A stretch of 64,000 nt of DNA from Paracoccus gahaiensis (GCF_005048225.1 NZ_SUNI01000001.1:434001-498000), one strand, 5' to 3'. Shown: positions 51,499-62,103, numbered from the stretch's first letter. Program-made: numbers and translations. Notes: generated from the sequence alone by a model not told the origin.

Positions 51499-52403
51499 GG
51501 GCGGGGCTCCTCGGGGTCGGTCGGGTCGGTGGCGGATTGCTCTGGGGTCGGCTCGCCTGGTTCGAGCCGGTCAGAATCGGGTTCGGCTGCCCTGACCTCC
51601 GCCGGCGGCACGGGCGAGGTCGCGGTGTCGGCAAGCTGGCTCTCGAAGGCCGGCAGCGGGCCGTCCGGGTCATAGGCCACGACGGTGAAGCGCATCGTGG
51701 CATGGCCCAGACCGCAGAATTCGGCACAGAGCCCCTCGTAGATGCCGGGGCGGTCGGCGCTGAGCCGGTGGACATTCTGATGGCCGGGGATCGCGTCCAT
51801 CTTGCCACCCAGCTGCGGCACCCAGAAGCTGTGGATCACGTCCTGCGAGGTCAGCGCCACGTCGAAGGGTCGACCTGCGGGGACATAGAGGATCCCCTCG
51901 GTCCGCACCGGCGCGCCGCCCGGGCCGGGCTGAGTGAAGGTCCAGCCCCATTGCTCGGCCTCGGCCTGCACCTGCAGGGTGCCGTCATCGCGGGTGATGA
52001 TCCGCTCTCCGGTCCACAGCGCGAAGGTCAGCAGCGCGGTCAGCACCGTCAGGGAAAAGCCCAGGCCCCAGCCCATGATCCAGTGCCGTTCGCGGGCCGG
52101 ATCGGGGGCGCGGCCGATGCCGCCCTCGCCGCGATGGCGCATGGCCAGGACCAGCATCACGCCGACCAGCAGGGTGATCAGGGCGCTGCCCGCCAGCATG
52201 ACCCACCACAGGCGCGCGCCGTGCTGGGCGGCGGGGCCTGCGGGGTTCAGGGTGCTGAGGGGACCGTTGCAGGCCGCCAGAAGCGGAACCGCCAGCAAAG
52301 CCGCGGACTTGTGACCGTGAATGCGGAACAGAGGGGATCTCCGATGCGTCAGAAATATTCGTGGAAGCAGCGCCGGCGGCTGACCGACCCGATCGAGGAG
52401 CAT
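51495..52403 (-). CDS. Cytochrome c oxidase subunit II (start uncertain)
   Basis: The protein has a lipoprotein-like signal (SAALLAVPLLAACNG), two membrane helices, and a cupredoxin domain with CuA ligands in GLCAEFCGLGHATMRF. The stop overlaps the oxidase I-III start. The start is unclear: the only conventional ATG gives 302 residues but reads 60 bases into the divergent DUF2231 gene; a CTG at 52331 with GGAGA upstream would give 278 residues and a TTG at 52298 gives 267. No cytochrome c domain is attached, so it is aa3- rather than caa3-like. The C terminus is Pro/Glu-rich. Confidence 0.85.
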   Translation of the reverse strand: MLLDRVGQPPALLPRIFLTHRRSPLFRIHGHKSAALLAVPLLAACNGPLSTLNPAGPAAQHGARLWWVMLAGSALITLLVGVMLVLAMRHRGEGGIGRAPDPARERHWIMGWGLGFSLTVLTALLTFALWTGERIITRDDGTLQVQAEAEQWGWTFTQPGPGGAPVRTEGILYVPAGRPFDVALTSQDVIHSFWVPQLGGKMDAIPGHQNVHRLSADRPGIYEGLCAEFCGLGHATMRFTVVAYDPDGPLPAFESQLADTATSPVPPAEVRAAEPDSDRLEPGEPTPEQSATDPTDPEEPRP

Positions 52404-52868
52404 GTCGCCTTCAGCGACACCGAGAGCAAGATCGCCTTCGCGGGCCATCCGCTGCATGCGATGATGGTGGCCTTTCCCATCGCCTTGGCCTTTTCCGTCT
52501 TCGGCGCCGACGGGATGTACTGGCTGACCGGCGACGAGTTCTGGCCGCGCGTCGCGCTGTGGGCGGCGGGCGTGGCCTTCGGCATCGGCGTGATCGCCGG
52601 TGTGACCGGCACGATCGAGCTGCTGATGGTGCCCGGCATCCGCATCCGCAGCGCCAGCTGGACGCATTTCATCCTGGCGGTGATGCTGCTGTCGGTGCTG
52701 GGGCTGAACTGGGGATACCGGCTGGACGACCCGGTGGGATCTGTCCTGCCTTGGGGCTTCATGATCTCGGCCTTGGGCGCGGGGATGACCGGCATCACCG
52801 GCTGGCATGGCGGCAAGCTGGTCTTCGACTATCAGATCGGCACCAAGCAGGAGACGCGCAGCAAGTAG
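52344..52868 (+). CDS. DUF2231 domain membrane protein
   Basis: The 174-residue protein has four hydrophobic segments. HPLHAMMVAFPIALAFSVFGADGMYWLTGDEFW is the DUF2231 start motif, and WTHFILAVMLLSVLGLNWGYRLDD and MISALGAGMTGITGWHGGKLVFDY follow. It is divergent from the oxidase subunit II gene and may share its promoter region. Function is unknown, but it is commonly found near respiratory genes (recollection). GAGGGGATCTCCG precedes the ATG. Confidence 0.83.
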   Translation: MRQKYSWKQRRRLTDPIEEHVAFSDTESKIAFAGHPLHAMMVAFPIALAFSVFGADGMYWLTGDEFWPRVALWAAGVAFGIGVIAGVTGTIELLMVPGIRIRSASWTHFILAVMLLSVLGLNWGYRLDDPVGSVLPWGFMISALGAGMTGITGWHGGKLVFDYQIGTKQETRSK

Positions 52869-52897
52869 GCGCGGCGCCTCCCTCTGATCCGACCGGC

Positions 52898-53398
52898 TCA
52901 TGCCTGGCCCCGGGGCGCCAGCATGAAGGCGGGCAGCCAGTCGGCGATCCAGGCCAGATCGGGCTTGGCCAGCACCAGCCACAAGACCCCCATCATCAGC
53001 GGAATGACGATGAACAGCGCATAGAGCGGCGAGGGCATCCAGCCCGTGCCGCGACGTTCCGCCGAGACCAGGACGATATGTCCCAGCCAGGCGTGGACCA
53101 GCGCCATGCCTGCCACCAGCGCCAGCTTGGCCGCGAACCACAGGTCGAAGATCTGGGCGGCGAAGATCAGCCCCGTCCCCGCCGCGATGGCGATGACGGC
53201 GGCAGGCGTGGCGAAGGCGACATAGCCGTAATGGGTGATCAGCCGGAACTCGGCATAGCGGGCCTGCCGTTCCTCGCCGCCCTCCCTGCTGCGCCAGGTG
53301 CTGCCGTAGAGGCTCAGCAGCAGCGGCAGGGCGATCAGCGAGGCGCACCAGCACAGCATGGCCGCCAGATGCAGGTATTTCAGCGAGGCGATCATCAT
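52898..53398 (-). CDS. CopD-family membrane protein
   Basis: The 166-residue protein has four hydrophobic segments: KYLHLAAMLCWCASLIALPLLLSLYG at the start and LWFAAKLALVAGMALVHAWLGHIVLVSAERRG, then YALFIVIPLMMGVLWLVLAKP. The CopD/PF05425-like HLAAMLCWCASL motif suggests copper handling, perhaps supplying the oxidase. It overlaps the ctaG stop by four bases, so the pair is coupled. Assignment is by pattern. Confidence 0.72.
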   Translation of the reverse strand: MMIASLKYLHLAAMLCWCASLIALPLLLSLYGSTWRSREGGEERQARYAEFRLITHYGYVAFATPAAVIAIAAGTGLIFAAQIFDLWFAAKLALVAGMALVHAWLGHIVLVSAERRGTGWMPSPLYALFIVIPLMMGVLWLVLAKPDLAWIADWLPAFMLAPRGQA

Positions 53399-54126
53399 GC
53401 CCGAAATCCCGCCACCCAGCCCCGGCGCAGCATCAGCCCCGCCAGCGCGGCCAGCGGCACGAAGCCCGGCACCCACATGATCAGCCCGGCCAGCTGCTGG
53501 TCGGCCAGCGCGGGCAGGCCCCAGGGCGCGGCACCGGTGACGTGCTGAATGTAGAGGATGCCCGGCGTGAAGGTCAGCGCCGCGCCCAGAAGGCCCATGA
53601 TCCCGGCCAGACCCCCGATCAGCAGGGCGCGGGCGACGGCGTCCTCGGCGGTGATGCCGGGCGCAAGGACAGCGGACCAGAAGGCCCAGGCCGGCAGCAG
53701 CATCGCCGCCTGCAGGCCCCAATACAGCGCATCCGACCACCAGATCGCCGCATAGACCGACGGGAGGTGCCACGCGATCATCGCCGCCGACAGGGCCACC
53801 AGCGACAGGCTGGCAGGCAGCCGCGCCGCCAAGGGCAGCGCTAGGGCCAGCGCGGGGGCGGCCACGGTGATGATCAGCAGGTGATGCGCCGCCCGAGCCG
53901 AGAACAGCGCCACCGTCAGCGCGCAGAGCGGCGAGACGAAGGCCACGACCAGCGCTCCGATCGCGATCAGCGCGGGCGTGCGCCCCTCGCGGTCGGTGCG
54001 CCATAGCAGCAGCCCTCCCGCCACGGCCAGTGCCGCCAGCAGGACCGGGTCCAGATTCCAGGCGCGCCAGATCTGCTCGGGCACGGGCGCGGGGCCGCAA
54101 TAGGTCATGGCTGCGTCGGTCATCAT
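53395..54126 (-). CDS. ctaG: Cytochrome c oxidase assembly protein CtaG (Caa3-type)
   Basis: The 243-residue protein has about seven hydrophobic segments and the Caa3_CtaG family phrases SARAAHHLLIITVAAPALALALP, MIAWHLPSVYAAIWWSDALYWGLQAAMLLPAWAFW and ILYIQHVTGAAPWGLPALADQQLAGLIMWVPG. The family helps insert copper into heme-copper oxidases of the type encoded next door. GGACAG precedes the ATG. Confidence 0.88.
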   Translation of the reverse strand: MMTDAAMTYCGPAPVPEQIWRAWNLDPVLLAALAVAGGLLLWRTDREGRTPALIAIGALVVAFVSPLCALTVALFSARAAHHLLIITVAAPALALALPLAARLPASLSLVALSAAMIAWHLPSVYAAIWWSDALYWGLQAAMLLPAWAFWSAVLAPGITAEDAVARALLIGGLAGIMGLLGAALTFTPGILYIQHVTGAAPWGLPALADQQLAGLIMWVPGFVPLAALAGLMLRRGWVAGFRA

Positions 54127-54316
54127 CTGTCCCTGTCATCCGGAGGTTGGCCGCATCGGAAAACTGGCGCGGGAACCCCGGGTCAACCCTCTCTTCCCGC
54201 GCAGGTTCCGCCGAAAGACCTTTGCAATGTCGGGCAAAAGCGCGCGGCCGGGCCAAGGCCGTCCCCGACCCTGCGGACGCGACAGATGTCTTGCGAAAAA
54301 AATGCCGTGCGACAGG

Positions 54317-54345
54317 AAAGGGACCCGCCCTTGTCGGGGCGGGCC
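54317..54345 (-). terminator. Probable terminator of guaB
   Basis: On the minus strand GCCCGCCCC-loop-GGGCGGGT is followed by CCCTTTCC, about 17 bases after the guaB stop. The T run is poor. Confidence 0.45.
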
Positions 54346-54361
54346 CGCCGGTCGGACGCGC

Positions 54362-55852
<1,491 letters not shown>

Positions 55853-55988
55853 TCACGGGCAGGGGGGATTGTCCAGCCCGTCGCGGGCCGTGGCATTCGC
55901 GCCACGCGCGGGCCCGGCGTGGCAGAGGACGTGGCGTCAGATCGAAAAGTCCGATTGATCCAGGCATATTCGACGATAAGGTGATCAA

Positions 55989-56005
55989 AAGAGCGACAGG
56001 CTCTT
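55989..56005 (+). repeat. Small inverted repeat before the FadL-type gene
   Basis: AAGAGC-GACAG-GCTCTT, a perfect 6-bp stem, lies just ahead of the GAGGGAGG ribosome-binding site. It might mask or stabilise the leader; short and possibly fortuitous. Confidence 0.35.
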
Positions 56006-56019
56006 CGAGGGAGGTTGAC

Positions 56020-57192
56020 ATGAAATTCGCAATGACAGGCATGGCCGCACTGCTGGCAGGCACAGCGCCTGTCTGGGCCGGGGGCATCGAACGCGCGCCG
56101 CAATCGCTGGCCGCGCTGTTCGAAGAGGGCAATTATGTCGAGCTCAGCTTCGGCGGCGTCGATCCGACCGTCGAGGGCACCGACGCGCTGGGCTTCCGCA
56201 CCGGCGACGTGGCGCAGGGCTATGGCTTTGCGGGCCTGTCCTACAAGCACCAGTTCACGCCCAGCTTCTCGGGCGCGATCATCGTCGAGCAGCCCTTCGG
56301 CGCCGACATCCTCTATCCGTCGCAGCCCGGCCTGCTGCCCGACCCGTCCGCCGAGGGCTCGGTCCTGCTGGGCGGCACCGCCGCGCGCGTCGATTCGACC
56401 ACCTTCACGGCACTGGGCCGCTATCAGTTCCGGAACGCCTTCTCGGTCCATGGCGGCCTGCGCGGCTCGCGCGCCGATGGCGAGGTGACGCTGAACGGCG
56501 CCGCCTACGGGCCGGTCGCAGGCTATAATGTCGAACTGGACGCCAACACGGCCTTCGGCTGGGTGGCCGGCGTCGCCTGGGAGCGCCCCGAGATCGGCGC
56601 CCGCGTCTCGCTGACCTACAATTCGGATGTGGAGCACGAATTCGACACGGTCGAGACCGGCCCGCTGGTCGATCCCGACGGTCCGGGCCCGGCGCCTGCG
56701 CTGCCGCTGCTGAATGCCAGCTCGACCACCACCGTCACCACGCCCGAAAGCTGGAACCTGGATTTCCAGACCGGCGTCGCGGCGGACACGCTGGTCTTCG
56801 GCTCGATCCGGTGGGTCGAGTGGAGCGCCTTCCGCGTCGATCCGCAGCAGTTCCTGGCCGTCAGCGGCGGCGGGCTGGTCGAGTTGGAGGACACGACGAC
56901 CTACACCCTGGGCGTCGGGCGCAAGTTCACCGACCGCTGGTCGGGCTCGGCCTCGTTCACCTTCGAGAAGGCGGGCGACGATCTGGTCTCGCCGCTGGCC
57001 CCCACCAACGGGCGCAAGGGCATCACCCTGGCGGCGATCTACAACCAGGGACCGCTGCGCGTGACCACCGGCATCAACTATACCGAGCCTGGCGATGCCA
57101 GCCCCGAGACCGGCACGCCGGACGTGCAGCGGGCGCGGATGGAGGATGGCGACGCCCTGGGGATCGGGGTGCGGATCGGCTATCGCTTCTGA
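56020..57192 (+). CDS. Outer membrane protein of the OmpP1/FadL/TodX family
   Basis: The 390-residue protein has a signal peptide (MKFAMTGMAALLAGTAPVWAG) and the family's beta-barrel pattern: YVELSFGGVDPTVEGTDALG..QGYGFAGLSYKHQFTPSFSGAIIVEQPFG and a C-terminal IGVRIGYRF ending in Phe, as needed for BamA insertion. The early NPAG-like hatch motif is not clear. It probably takes up hydrophobic compounds. GAGGGAGG precedes the ATG. Confidence 0.85.
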   Translation: MKFAMTGMAALLAGTAPVWAGGIERAPQSLAALFEEGNYVELSFGGVDPTVEGTDALGFRTGDVAQGYGFAGLSYKHQFTPSFSGAIIVEQPFGADILYPSQPGLLPDPSAEGSVLLGGTAARVDSTTFTALGRYQFRNAFSVHGGLRGSRADGEVTLNGAAYGPVAGYNVELDANTAFGWVAGVAWERPEIGARVSLTYNSDVEHEFDTVETGPLVDPDGPGPAPALPLLNASSTTTVTTPESWNLDFQTGVAADTLVFGSIRWVEWSAFRVDPQQFLAVSGGGLVELEDTTTYTLGVGRKFTDRWSGSASFTFEKAGDDLVSPLAPTNGRKGITLAAIYNQGPLRVTTGINYTEPGDASPETGTPDVQRARMEDGDALGIGVRIGYRF

Positions 57193-57233
57193 TCCCGGCA
57201 GGCGCGCGGGGACAGGCAGGGGGGCCAGCCCCG

Positions 57234-57304
57234 TTGCCGGCTGGTCCTCGGACCAGTGGCGCACCAGCCGGCAACCCCCCGGGATATTTTTGCCAAGATG
57301 AAAG
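57234..57304 (+). repeat. Dispersed intergenic repeat, copy D, with a 12-bp inverted repeat
   Basis: TTGCCGGCTGGT (57234-57245) and ACCAGCCGGCAA (57263-57274) form a perfect 12-bp hairpin around a 17-base loop; the repeat core CCCCCCGGGATATTTTTGCC and AAGATGAAAG follows at 57275-57304. It lies 41 bases after the FadL-type gene. Confidence 0.78.
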
Positions 57305-57414
57305 GCCGGGCCGAGGAAGGGTCCGGGTCGGAGTGCGCGGCAGGTGGCCGGCGCCTCTTTCCAATGTCGGGCCCGCGGATTAGTCAGGGGCGCCGGCACA
57401 GAAGGGGACGTGGC

Positions 57415-58278
57415 ATGATCTATCGCAGCGCGGCGGAATGGCAGGCGGCGGCCTCGCGCAGGATCGTGCTGTTCGGCATGTCGGGCCTGGGCAAGACGCA
57501 TCTGTCCTCGATGCTGCGCGAGACGGGGGCCTGGTTCCACTATTCGGTCGATTACCGCATCGGCACCCGCTACATGGGCGAATACATCGCCGACAACTTC
57601 AAGCGCGAGGCCATGAAGGTCCCGTTCCTGCGCGAGCTGCTGCTGTCGGACAGCGTCTATATCGCCAGCAACATCACCTTCGACAATCTCGCGCCCCTGT
57701 CCACCTATCTGGGCAAGCCCGGCAGCCCGTCGCGCGGGGGCCTGGACTTCGACGCCTATTGCGCGCGCCAGGACCAGCACCGCCGGGCCGAGATCGCCTC
57801 GCTGCTGGACACCCGCCATTTCATGGACCGCGCCCGGGACATCTATGGCCATCCGCATTTCGTCTGCGACAGCGGCGGGTCGATCTGCGAGGTCGTGGAC
57901 CCCGAGGACCCCGACGATCCGGTGCTGGCCGCGCTGGAACGCGACCTTCTGCTGGTCTGGATCAAGGGCAGCGACGCCCATACGGCCGAGCTGGTGCGCC
58001 GCTTCGACCGCGCGCCCAAGCCCATGTATTACCAGCCGCAATTCCTGGAACGCGCCTGGATCGCCTACCGCGTCGAGAAGGGGCTGGAGGGACCTCAGGT
58101 CAATCCCGACGACTTCATCCGCTGGACCTATGCCCGGGCGCTGGCCCACCGCCAGCCGCGCTATGCGGCGATGGCGCGGCGCGGCGTCACCGTGCTGGCC
58201 GAAGAGGTGGCCCGGGTCGCCACGCCGCAGGATTTCACCGACCTGATTGCCCGCGCCCTGGCGCGCAAGGAAAACTAG
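57415..58278 (+). CDS. P-loop ATPase of unknown function, coupled to metA
   Basis: The 287-residue protein has Walker [10 protein letters not shown] in [48 protein letters not shown] and a Walker B-like hydrophobic strand ending at [11 protein letters not shown]. The pattern suggests a small kinase-like or AAA-like NTPase. metA starts only four bases after its stop and ppk2 follows metA by three, so all three are probably cotranscribed. I do not recognise a named family. A GGGGACGTGGC run precedes the ATG. Confidence 0.75.
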   Translation: MIYRSAAEWQAAASRRIVLFGMSGLGKTHLSSMLRETGAWFHYSVDYRIGTRYMGEYIADNFKREAMKVPFLRELLLSDSVYIASNITFDNLAPLSTYLGKPGSPSRGGLDFDAYCARQDQHRRAEIASLLDTRHFMDRARDIYGHPHFVCDSGGSICEVVDPEDPDDPVLAALERDLLLVWIKGSDAHTAELVRRFDRAPKPMYYQPQFLERAWIAYRVEKGLEGPQVNPDDFIRWTYARALAHRQPRYAAMARRGVTVLAEEVARVATPQDFTDLIARALARKEN

Positions 58279-58282
58279 TCCC

Positions 58283-59209
58283 ATGCCCATCACGCTGAAC
58301 GAGAACCTGCCCGCCTATCGCATCCTCTCGGACGAGGGGGTGATGGTGATGTCGCCGGGCCGGGCCGCGACGCAGGACATCCGGCCCCTGCGGATCGGGC
58401 TTCTGAACCTCATGCCCAAGAAGATTCAGACCGAGAACCAGTTCGCCCGCGTCATCGGCGCCACGCCTTTGCAGATCGACTTCCAGCTGATCCGCATGTC
58501 GGACCATGAAAGCCGCAACACCGCCGCCGACCATCTGGAAAGCTTCTACCGCCCCTTCCGCGAGGTCGAGGCCACGGGCGAGAAGTTCGACGGGCTGGTG
58601 ATCACCGGCGCGCCGATCGAACACCTGCCCTTCGATCAGGTCACCTATTGGGACGAGCTGGCCCGCGTCTTCGCCTGGACGCAGACCCATGTGCATTCGA
58701 CCTTCGGGGTCTGCTGGGGCGGCATGGCGATGGCCTGGCATTTCCACGGGCTGCCCAAGCATCCCCTGTCCGCCAAGGCCTTCGGCTGCTTCCGGCACCG
58801 CAACCTGGTCCCGGCCTCGCCCTACCTGCGCGGCTTTTCTGACGACGTGCTGGTGCCCGTCAGCCGCTGGACCGAGGTGCGCCAGGACGAGGTCGATGCC
58901 CGCCCGGCCCTGACCACCCTGCTGGCCAGCCCCGACGTGGGCCCCTGCCTGCTGGCCGATCCGGGGCACCGGGCCATCTATGTCTTCAACCATTTCGAAT
59001 ATGACAGCACCACGCTGAAGGAGGAATACGACCGCGATCTGGCGGCCGGAAAGCCCGTGACCCTGCCCGCGAACTATTATCCCGACGATGATCCCGCGCA
59101 GATGCCCGCGAACCGTTGGCGCAGCCATGCGCATCTGCTCTATGGGAACTGGATCAACGAGATCTATCAGACGACATGGTACGACATGTCCCGCATCGGA
59201 GAGGGCTAA
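58283..59209 (+). CDS. metA: Homoserine O-acyltransferase MetA
   Basis: The 308-residue protein has the class I amidotransferase-like fold of MetA: nucleophile Cys144 in [20 protein letters not shown] and the His237/Glu239 pair in FNHFEYDS, plus [17 protein letters not shown]. It acylates homoserine (with succinyl- or acetyl-CoA) for methionine synthesis in the cytoplasm. The acyl donor cannot be fixed from motifs alone. No riboswitch can fit ahead of it because the ATPase gene ends four bases upstream. Confidence 0.95.
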   Translation: MPITLNENLPAYRILSDEGVMVMSPGRAATQDIRPLRIGLLNLMPKKIQTENQFARVIGATPLQIDFQLIRMSDHESRNTAADHLESFYRPFREVEATGEKFDGLVITGAPIEHLPFDQVTYWDELARVFAWTQTHVHSTFGVCWGGMAMAWHFHGLPKHPLSAKAFGCFRHRNLVPASPYLRGFSDDVLVPVSRWTEVRQDEVDARPALTTLLASPDVGPCLLADPGHRAIYVFNHFEYDSTTLKEEYDRDLAAGKPVTLPANYYPDDDPAQMPANRWRSHAHLLYGNWINEIYQTTWYDMSRIGEG

Positions 59210-59212
59210 GCG

Positions 59213-60097
59213 ATGACCGCCATGCAGCCGGACCTGCCGCTGGTCGGCAAGATCAGCGACTATCTGAAGACGGGCGCCCCGGCCCCGATCCGCAAGGCGA
59301 TCGAGAAGGCCGGGTCCAAGGACATCCTGGACCCCGATTTTCCCTACGCTGCGGAAATGCCCAAGGCCGACTACGAGGCGCATCTGGCGGCGCTGCAGCT
59401 GCAGCTGGTGCGGATGATGCATGACGTGATCGCGACCGGCAAGCGGCTGGTGGTGATCTTCGAGGGGCGCGACGCCGCCGGCAAGGGCGGCACGATCGAG
59501 CGCGTGCGCGAGAACCTCAACCCCCGCTCGGCCAGCATCGTGGCGCTGCCCAAGCCCAACGAGCGCGAGGCCGGGCAGTGGTATTTCCAGCGCTATGTCG
59601 ACTGGCTGCCCGCCGCCGGAGAGATCGCGCTGTTCGACCGCAGCTGGTACAACCGGGGCGTCGTCGAACGGGTCTTCGGCTTTGCCACCGATGCGCAGCG
59701 GGCCTCGTTCTTCCGGCAGCTGCCCAGCTTCGAGCAGACGCTGGTCGATGACGGCATCATCCTGGTCAAGCTGTGGCTGAACGTGGGCCGGGCCGAGCAG
59801 CTGCGCCGCTTCCTGGACCGCGAGACCGACCTGCTGAAGCAGTGGAAGCTGAGCCCCATCGACGTCGAGGGGCTGGCGCGGTGGGACGATTACACGGCGG
59901 CCATCCGCGACACGCTGGAACGGTCGCATTCGCCCATCGTGCCTTGGACGCTGATCCGCTCGGACGACAAGCGCCGGGCGCGGATCGCGGCGATCCAGAC
60001 CATCCTGGGCGCGGTCGATTACGCGGGCAAGGACGGCGCCGCCATCGGACCGCGCGACCCGCTGATCGCAGGCGGGCCGGACCTGCTGCGCGACTGA
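59213..60097 (+). CDS. ppk2: Polyphosphate kinase 2
   Basis: The 294-residue protein has the PPK2 Walker [68 protein letters not shown] with Walker [10 protein letters not shown], and [17 protein letters not shown]. One-domain PPK2 enzymes use polyphosphate to phosphorylate nucleotides. With ppk and ppx at the left end, the window has three polyphosphate enzymes. It starts three bases after metA. Confidence 0.95.
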   Translation: MTAMQPDLPLVGKISDYLKTGAPAPIRKAIEKAGSKDILDPDFPYAAEMPKADYEAHLAALQLQLVRMMHDVIATGKRLVVIFEGRDAAGKGGTIERVRENLNPRSASIVALPKPNEREAGQWYFQRYVDWLPAAGEIALFDRSWYNRGVVERVFGFATDAQRASFFRQLPSFEQTLVDDGIILVKLWLNVGRAEQLRRFLDRETDLLKQWKLSPIDVEGLARWDDYTAAIRDTLERSHSPIVPWTLIRSDDKRRARIAAIQTILGAVDYAGKDGAAIGPRDPLIAGGPDLLRD

Positions 60098-60166
60098 GGC
60101 GGGGCCTCTTGGCGGCGGCGCCCGCCCGTGCGACATCTTCGGGCGGGGACATCAAGGGAGGATCCG

Positions 60167-60910
60167 ATGGATCTGTCGACATGCCGCGCCATCGTGACCG
60201 GGGGCGCCTCGGGCCTGGGGGCGGCGACCGCCGCGCATTTCCGCCAGCACGGCGCGCAGGTCGTGGTGCTGGATCTGGACGCAGGCGGCGAGGCGGCCGC
60301 CTCGGCCATCGGCGCGGGCTTTGCCCGGACCGATGTGACCGATGCGGCCAGCGTGACGGCGGCGCTGGATCATGCCGTGGCGGTGATGGGCGGCATCGAT
60401 GTCTGCGTCAACTGCGCGGGCATCGCCATCGGCGAGAAGACCTATGGCCGCGACGGGCCGCACCGGCTGGACAGCTTTCGCCGCACCGTCGAGATCAACC
60501 TGATCGGCAGCTTCAACGTCCTGCGCCTGGCCGCCGAGCGGATGGCCGCGAACGGGCGCGACCGGAACGGGGTGATCGTGAACACGGCCTCCATCGCGGC
60601 CTTCGACGGGCAGAAGGGACAGGCGGCCTATGCGGCCTCCAAGGCGGGGATCGCGGGGATGACCCTGCCTTTGGCGCGCGATCTGGCGGGGGTGGGCATC
60701 CGTGTCTGCGCCATCGCGCCGGGCATCTTCGGCACGCCGATGCTGGCGGGCCTGCCCGACGAGGTGCAGGACAGCCTGGCCGCCGAGGTGACCTTTCCCA
60801 AGCGGCTTGGCGATCCGTCGGAATATGCCCGGATGGTGGCCGTCATCGTCGAGAACGACTATCTGAACGGCGAAACCATCCGCCTGGACGGCGCATTGCG
60901 GATGCGTTGA
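60167..60910 (+). CDS. SDR family oxidoreductase (3-hydroxyacyl-CoA dehydrogenase-like)
   Basis: The 247-residue protein has the NAD(P) motif TGGASGLG, NCAG near residue 83, catalytic Ser in VIVNTASIAAF and YAASK. The sequence NGVIVNTASIAAFDGQKGQAAYAASKAGIAGMTLPLARDLAGVGIRVCAIAPGIFGTPM is typical of the type II 3-hydroxyacyl-CoA dehydrogenase group. The substrate is inferred only. GGAGG lies upstream of the ATG. Confidence 0.87.
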   Translation: MDLSTCRAIVTGGASGLGAATAAHFRQHGAQVVVLDLDAGGEAAASAIGAGFARTDVTDAASVTAALDHAVAVMGGIDVCVNCAGIAIGEKTYGRDGPHRLDSFRRTVEINLIGSFNVLRLAAERMAANGRDRNGVIVNTASIAAFDGQKGQAAYAASKAGIAGMTLPLARDLAGVGIRVCAIAPGIFGTPMLAGLPDEVQDSLAAEVTFPKRLGDPSEYARMVAVIVENDYLNGETIRLDGALRMR

Positions 60911-61002
60911 GCATCTGCGCGCGGCGGTTGTGCGAAACGCTTGCGCGGGCGCAAAGGCGGGTCTAGCGTCATGAAAAACCGATCCCAGAGAGGCCCGATT
61001 TC

Positions 61003-62046
61003 ATGCGCTTGCTGACAACCACCATCCTGGCCGCCGCCGCCCTGCCCGCAGCCGCGCTGGCCGCCGATCCCGAATTCACCGTCTTCGATTGGGCGGGGTT
61101 CGAAGAACCCTCGATCTTCCAGTCCTATGTGGACACGCATGGCGACAGCCCGACCTATTCCTTCTACGGCGACGACGACGAGGCCTTCCAGAAGGTCGCC
61201 TCGGGGTTCCGGGCCGATGTCATCCATCCCTGCAGCCAGATGGTCGGCAAGTATCGCGATGCCGGGCTGATCGAGCCCTGGGACACCGCGCGGATCCCGA
61301 ACTTCGACAAGATCGACGAGCGCTTCCTGGACAGCGAGGTGTTCCGCGACGACGAGGGCGTCTGGTTCATCCCGACCGACTGGGGCGTCACCGCCATCGC
61401 CTACAACACCGAGACCGTCCCGGCCGAGGACGTGGCCAGCCTGAGCGTCTTCACCTCGCCCAAGTATCAGGGCCGCACCTCGCTGCCCGACAGTCAGGAC
61501 GATGTCTGGGCGCTGGCCTATCTGGCGACCGGCGTGACCGATTGGGACGGCGTCACCGAGGAGCAGTTCCAGGCCGCCGCCGCCTGGCTGCGCGAGGCGC
61601 ATATGAATGTCGCGGCCTATTGGGCCGATCCGTCCGAGCAGGCGCAGCTGATGGCGTCCGGGGCGGTGGATGTCGCTTGGTCGTGGAACGACGGCGTGAC
61701 CTATCTGCAGGCCGACGACTATCCGGTGGGCTTCCAGCGCGAGCCGGTCGAGGGGTCGTCGACCTTCACCTGTGGCTATGTGAACGTGAAGGACGGGCCG
61801 GGCAGCGAGGACAAGGCCTATGACTTCATCAACGCCTGGCTGGAGCCCTCCGCCGGCAAGGCGCTGCTGGACACGATCGGCTATGGCCATACCTCGACCG
61901 AGGCGATGGCGACCATCGCGGACGAGCCCGCCGTGACCGAGGGGCTGTCCGAAATCGACGCACCGGTGCTGGCCCAGACCCCCAACGATCCCGAGCAGCG
62001 CCAGCGGCAGCTGGAGGAGTTCGAGAAGATCAAGGCGGGGTTCTGA
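61003..62046 (+). CDS. Extracellular solute-binding protein (spermidine/putrescine-type, PotD-like)
   Basis: The 347-residue product has a signal peptide (MRLLTTTILAAAALPAAALAAD) and the type 2 periplasmic-binding pattern of PotD/PotF: FTVFDWAGFEEPSIFQSYVDTHG, ADVIHPCSQMVGKYRDAGLIEPWD, WFIPTDWGVTAIAYNTE, AWSWNDGVTYLQ and AYDFINAWLEPSAGKALLDTIGYGHTS. No permease or ATPase genes accompany it here, so its partner is elsewhere. The ligand may be a polyamine or other small cation. Confidence 0.85.
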   Translation: MRLLTTTILAAAALPAAALAADPEFTVFDWAGFEEPSIFQSYVDTHGDSPTYSFYGDDDEAFQKVASGFRADVIHPCSQMVGKYRDAGLIEPWDTARIPNFDKIDERFLDSEVFRDDEGVWFIPTDWGVTAIAYNTETVPAEDVASLSVFTSPKYQGRTSLPDSQDDVWALAYLATGVTDWDGVTEEQFQAAAAWLREAHMNVAAYWADPSEQAQLMASGAVDVAWSWNDGVTYLQADDYPVGFQREPVEGSSTFTCGYVNVKDGPGSEDKAYDFINAWLEPSAGKALLDTIGYGHTSTEAMATIADEPAVTEGLSEIDAPVLAQTPNDPEQRQRQLEEFEKIKAGF

Positions 62047-62053
62047 CAACGGC

Positions 62054-62103
62054 GGGGGGCCAGCCCCCCCGCACCCCCCGGGATATTTTCGCCAAGATGA
62101 AAG
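62054..62103 (+). repeat. Dispersed intergenic repeat, copy E
   Basis: Hairpin GGGGGGC-CA-GCCCCCC (62054-62070) is followed by CACCCCCCGGGATATTTTCG and CCAAGATGAAAG. It starts seven bases after the binding-protein stop and is nearly identical in its core to copies A and D. Confidence 0.8.
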
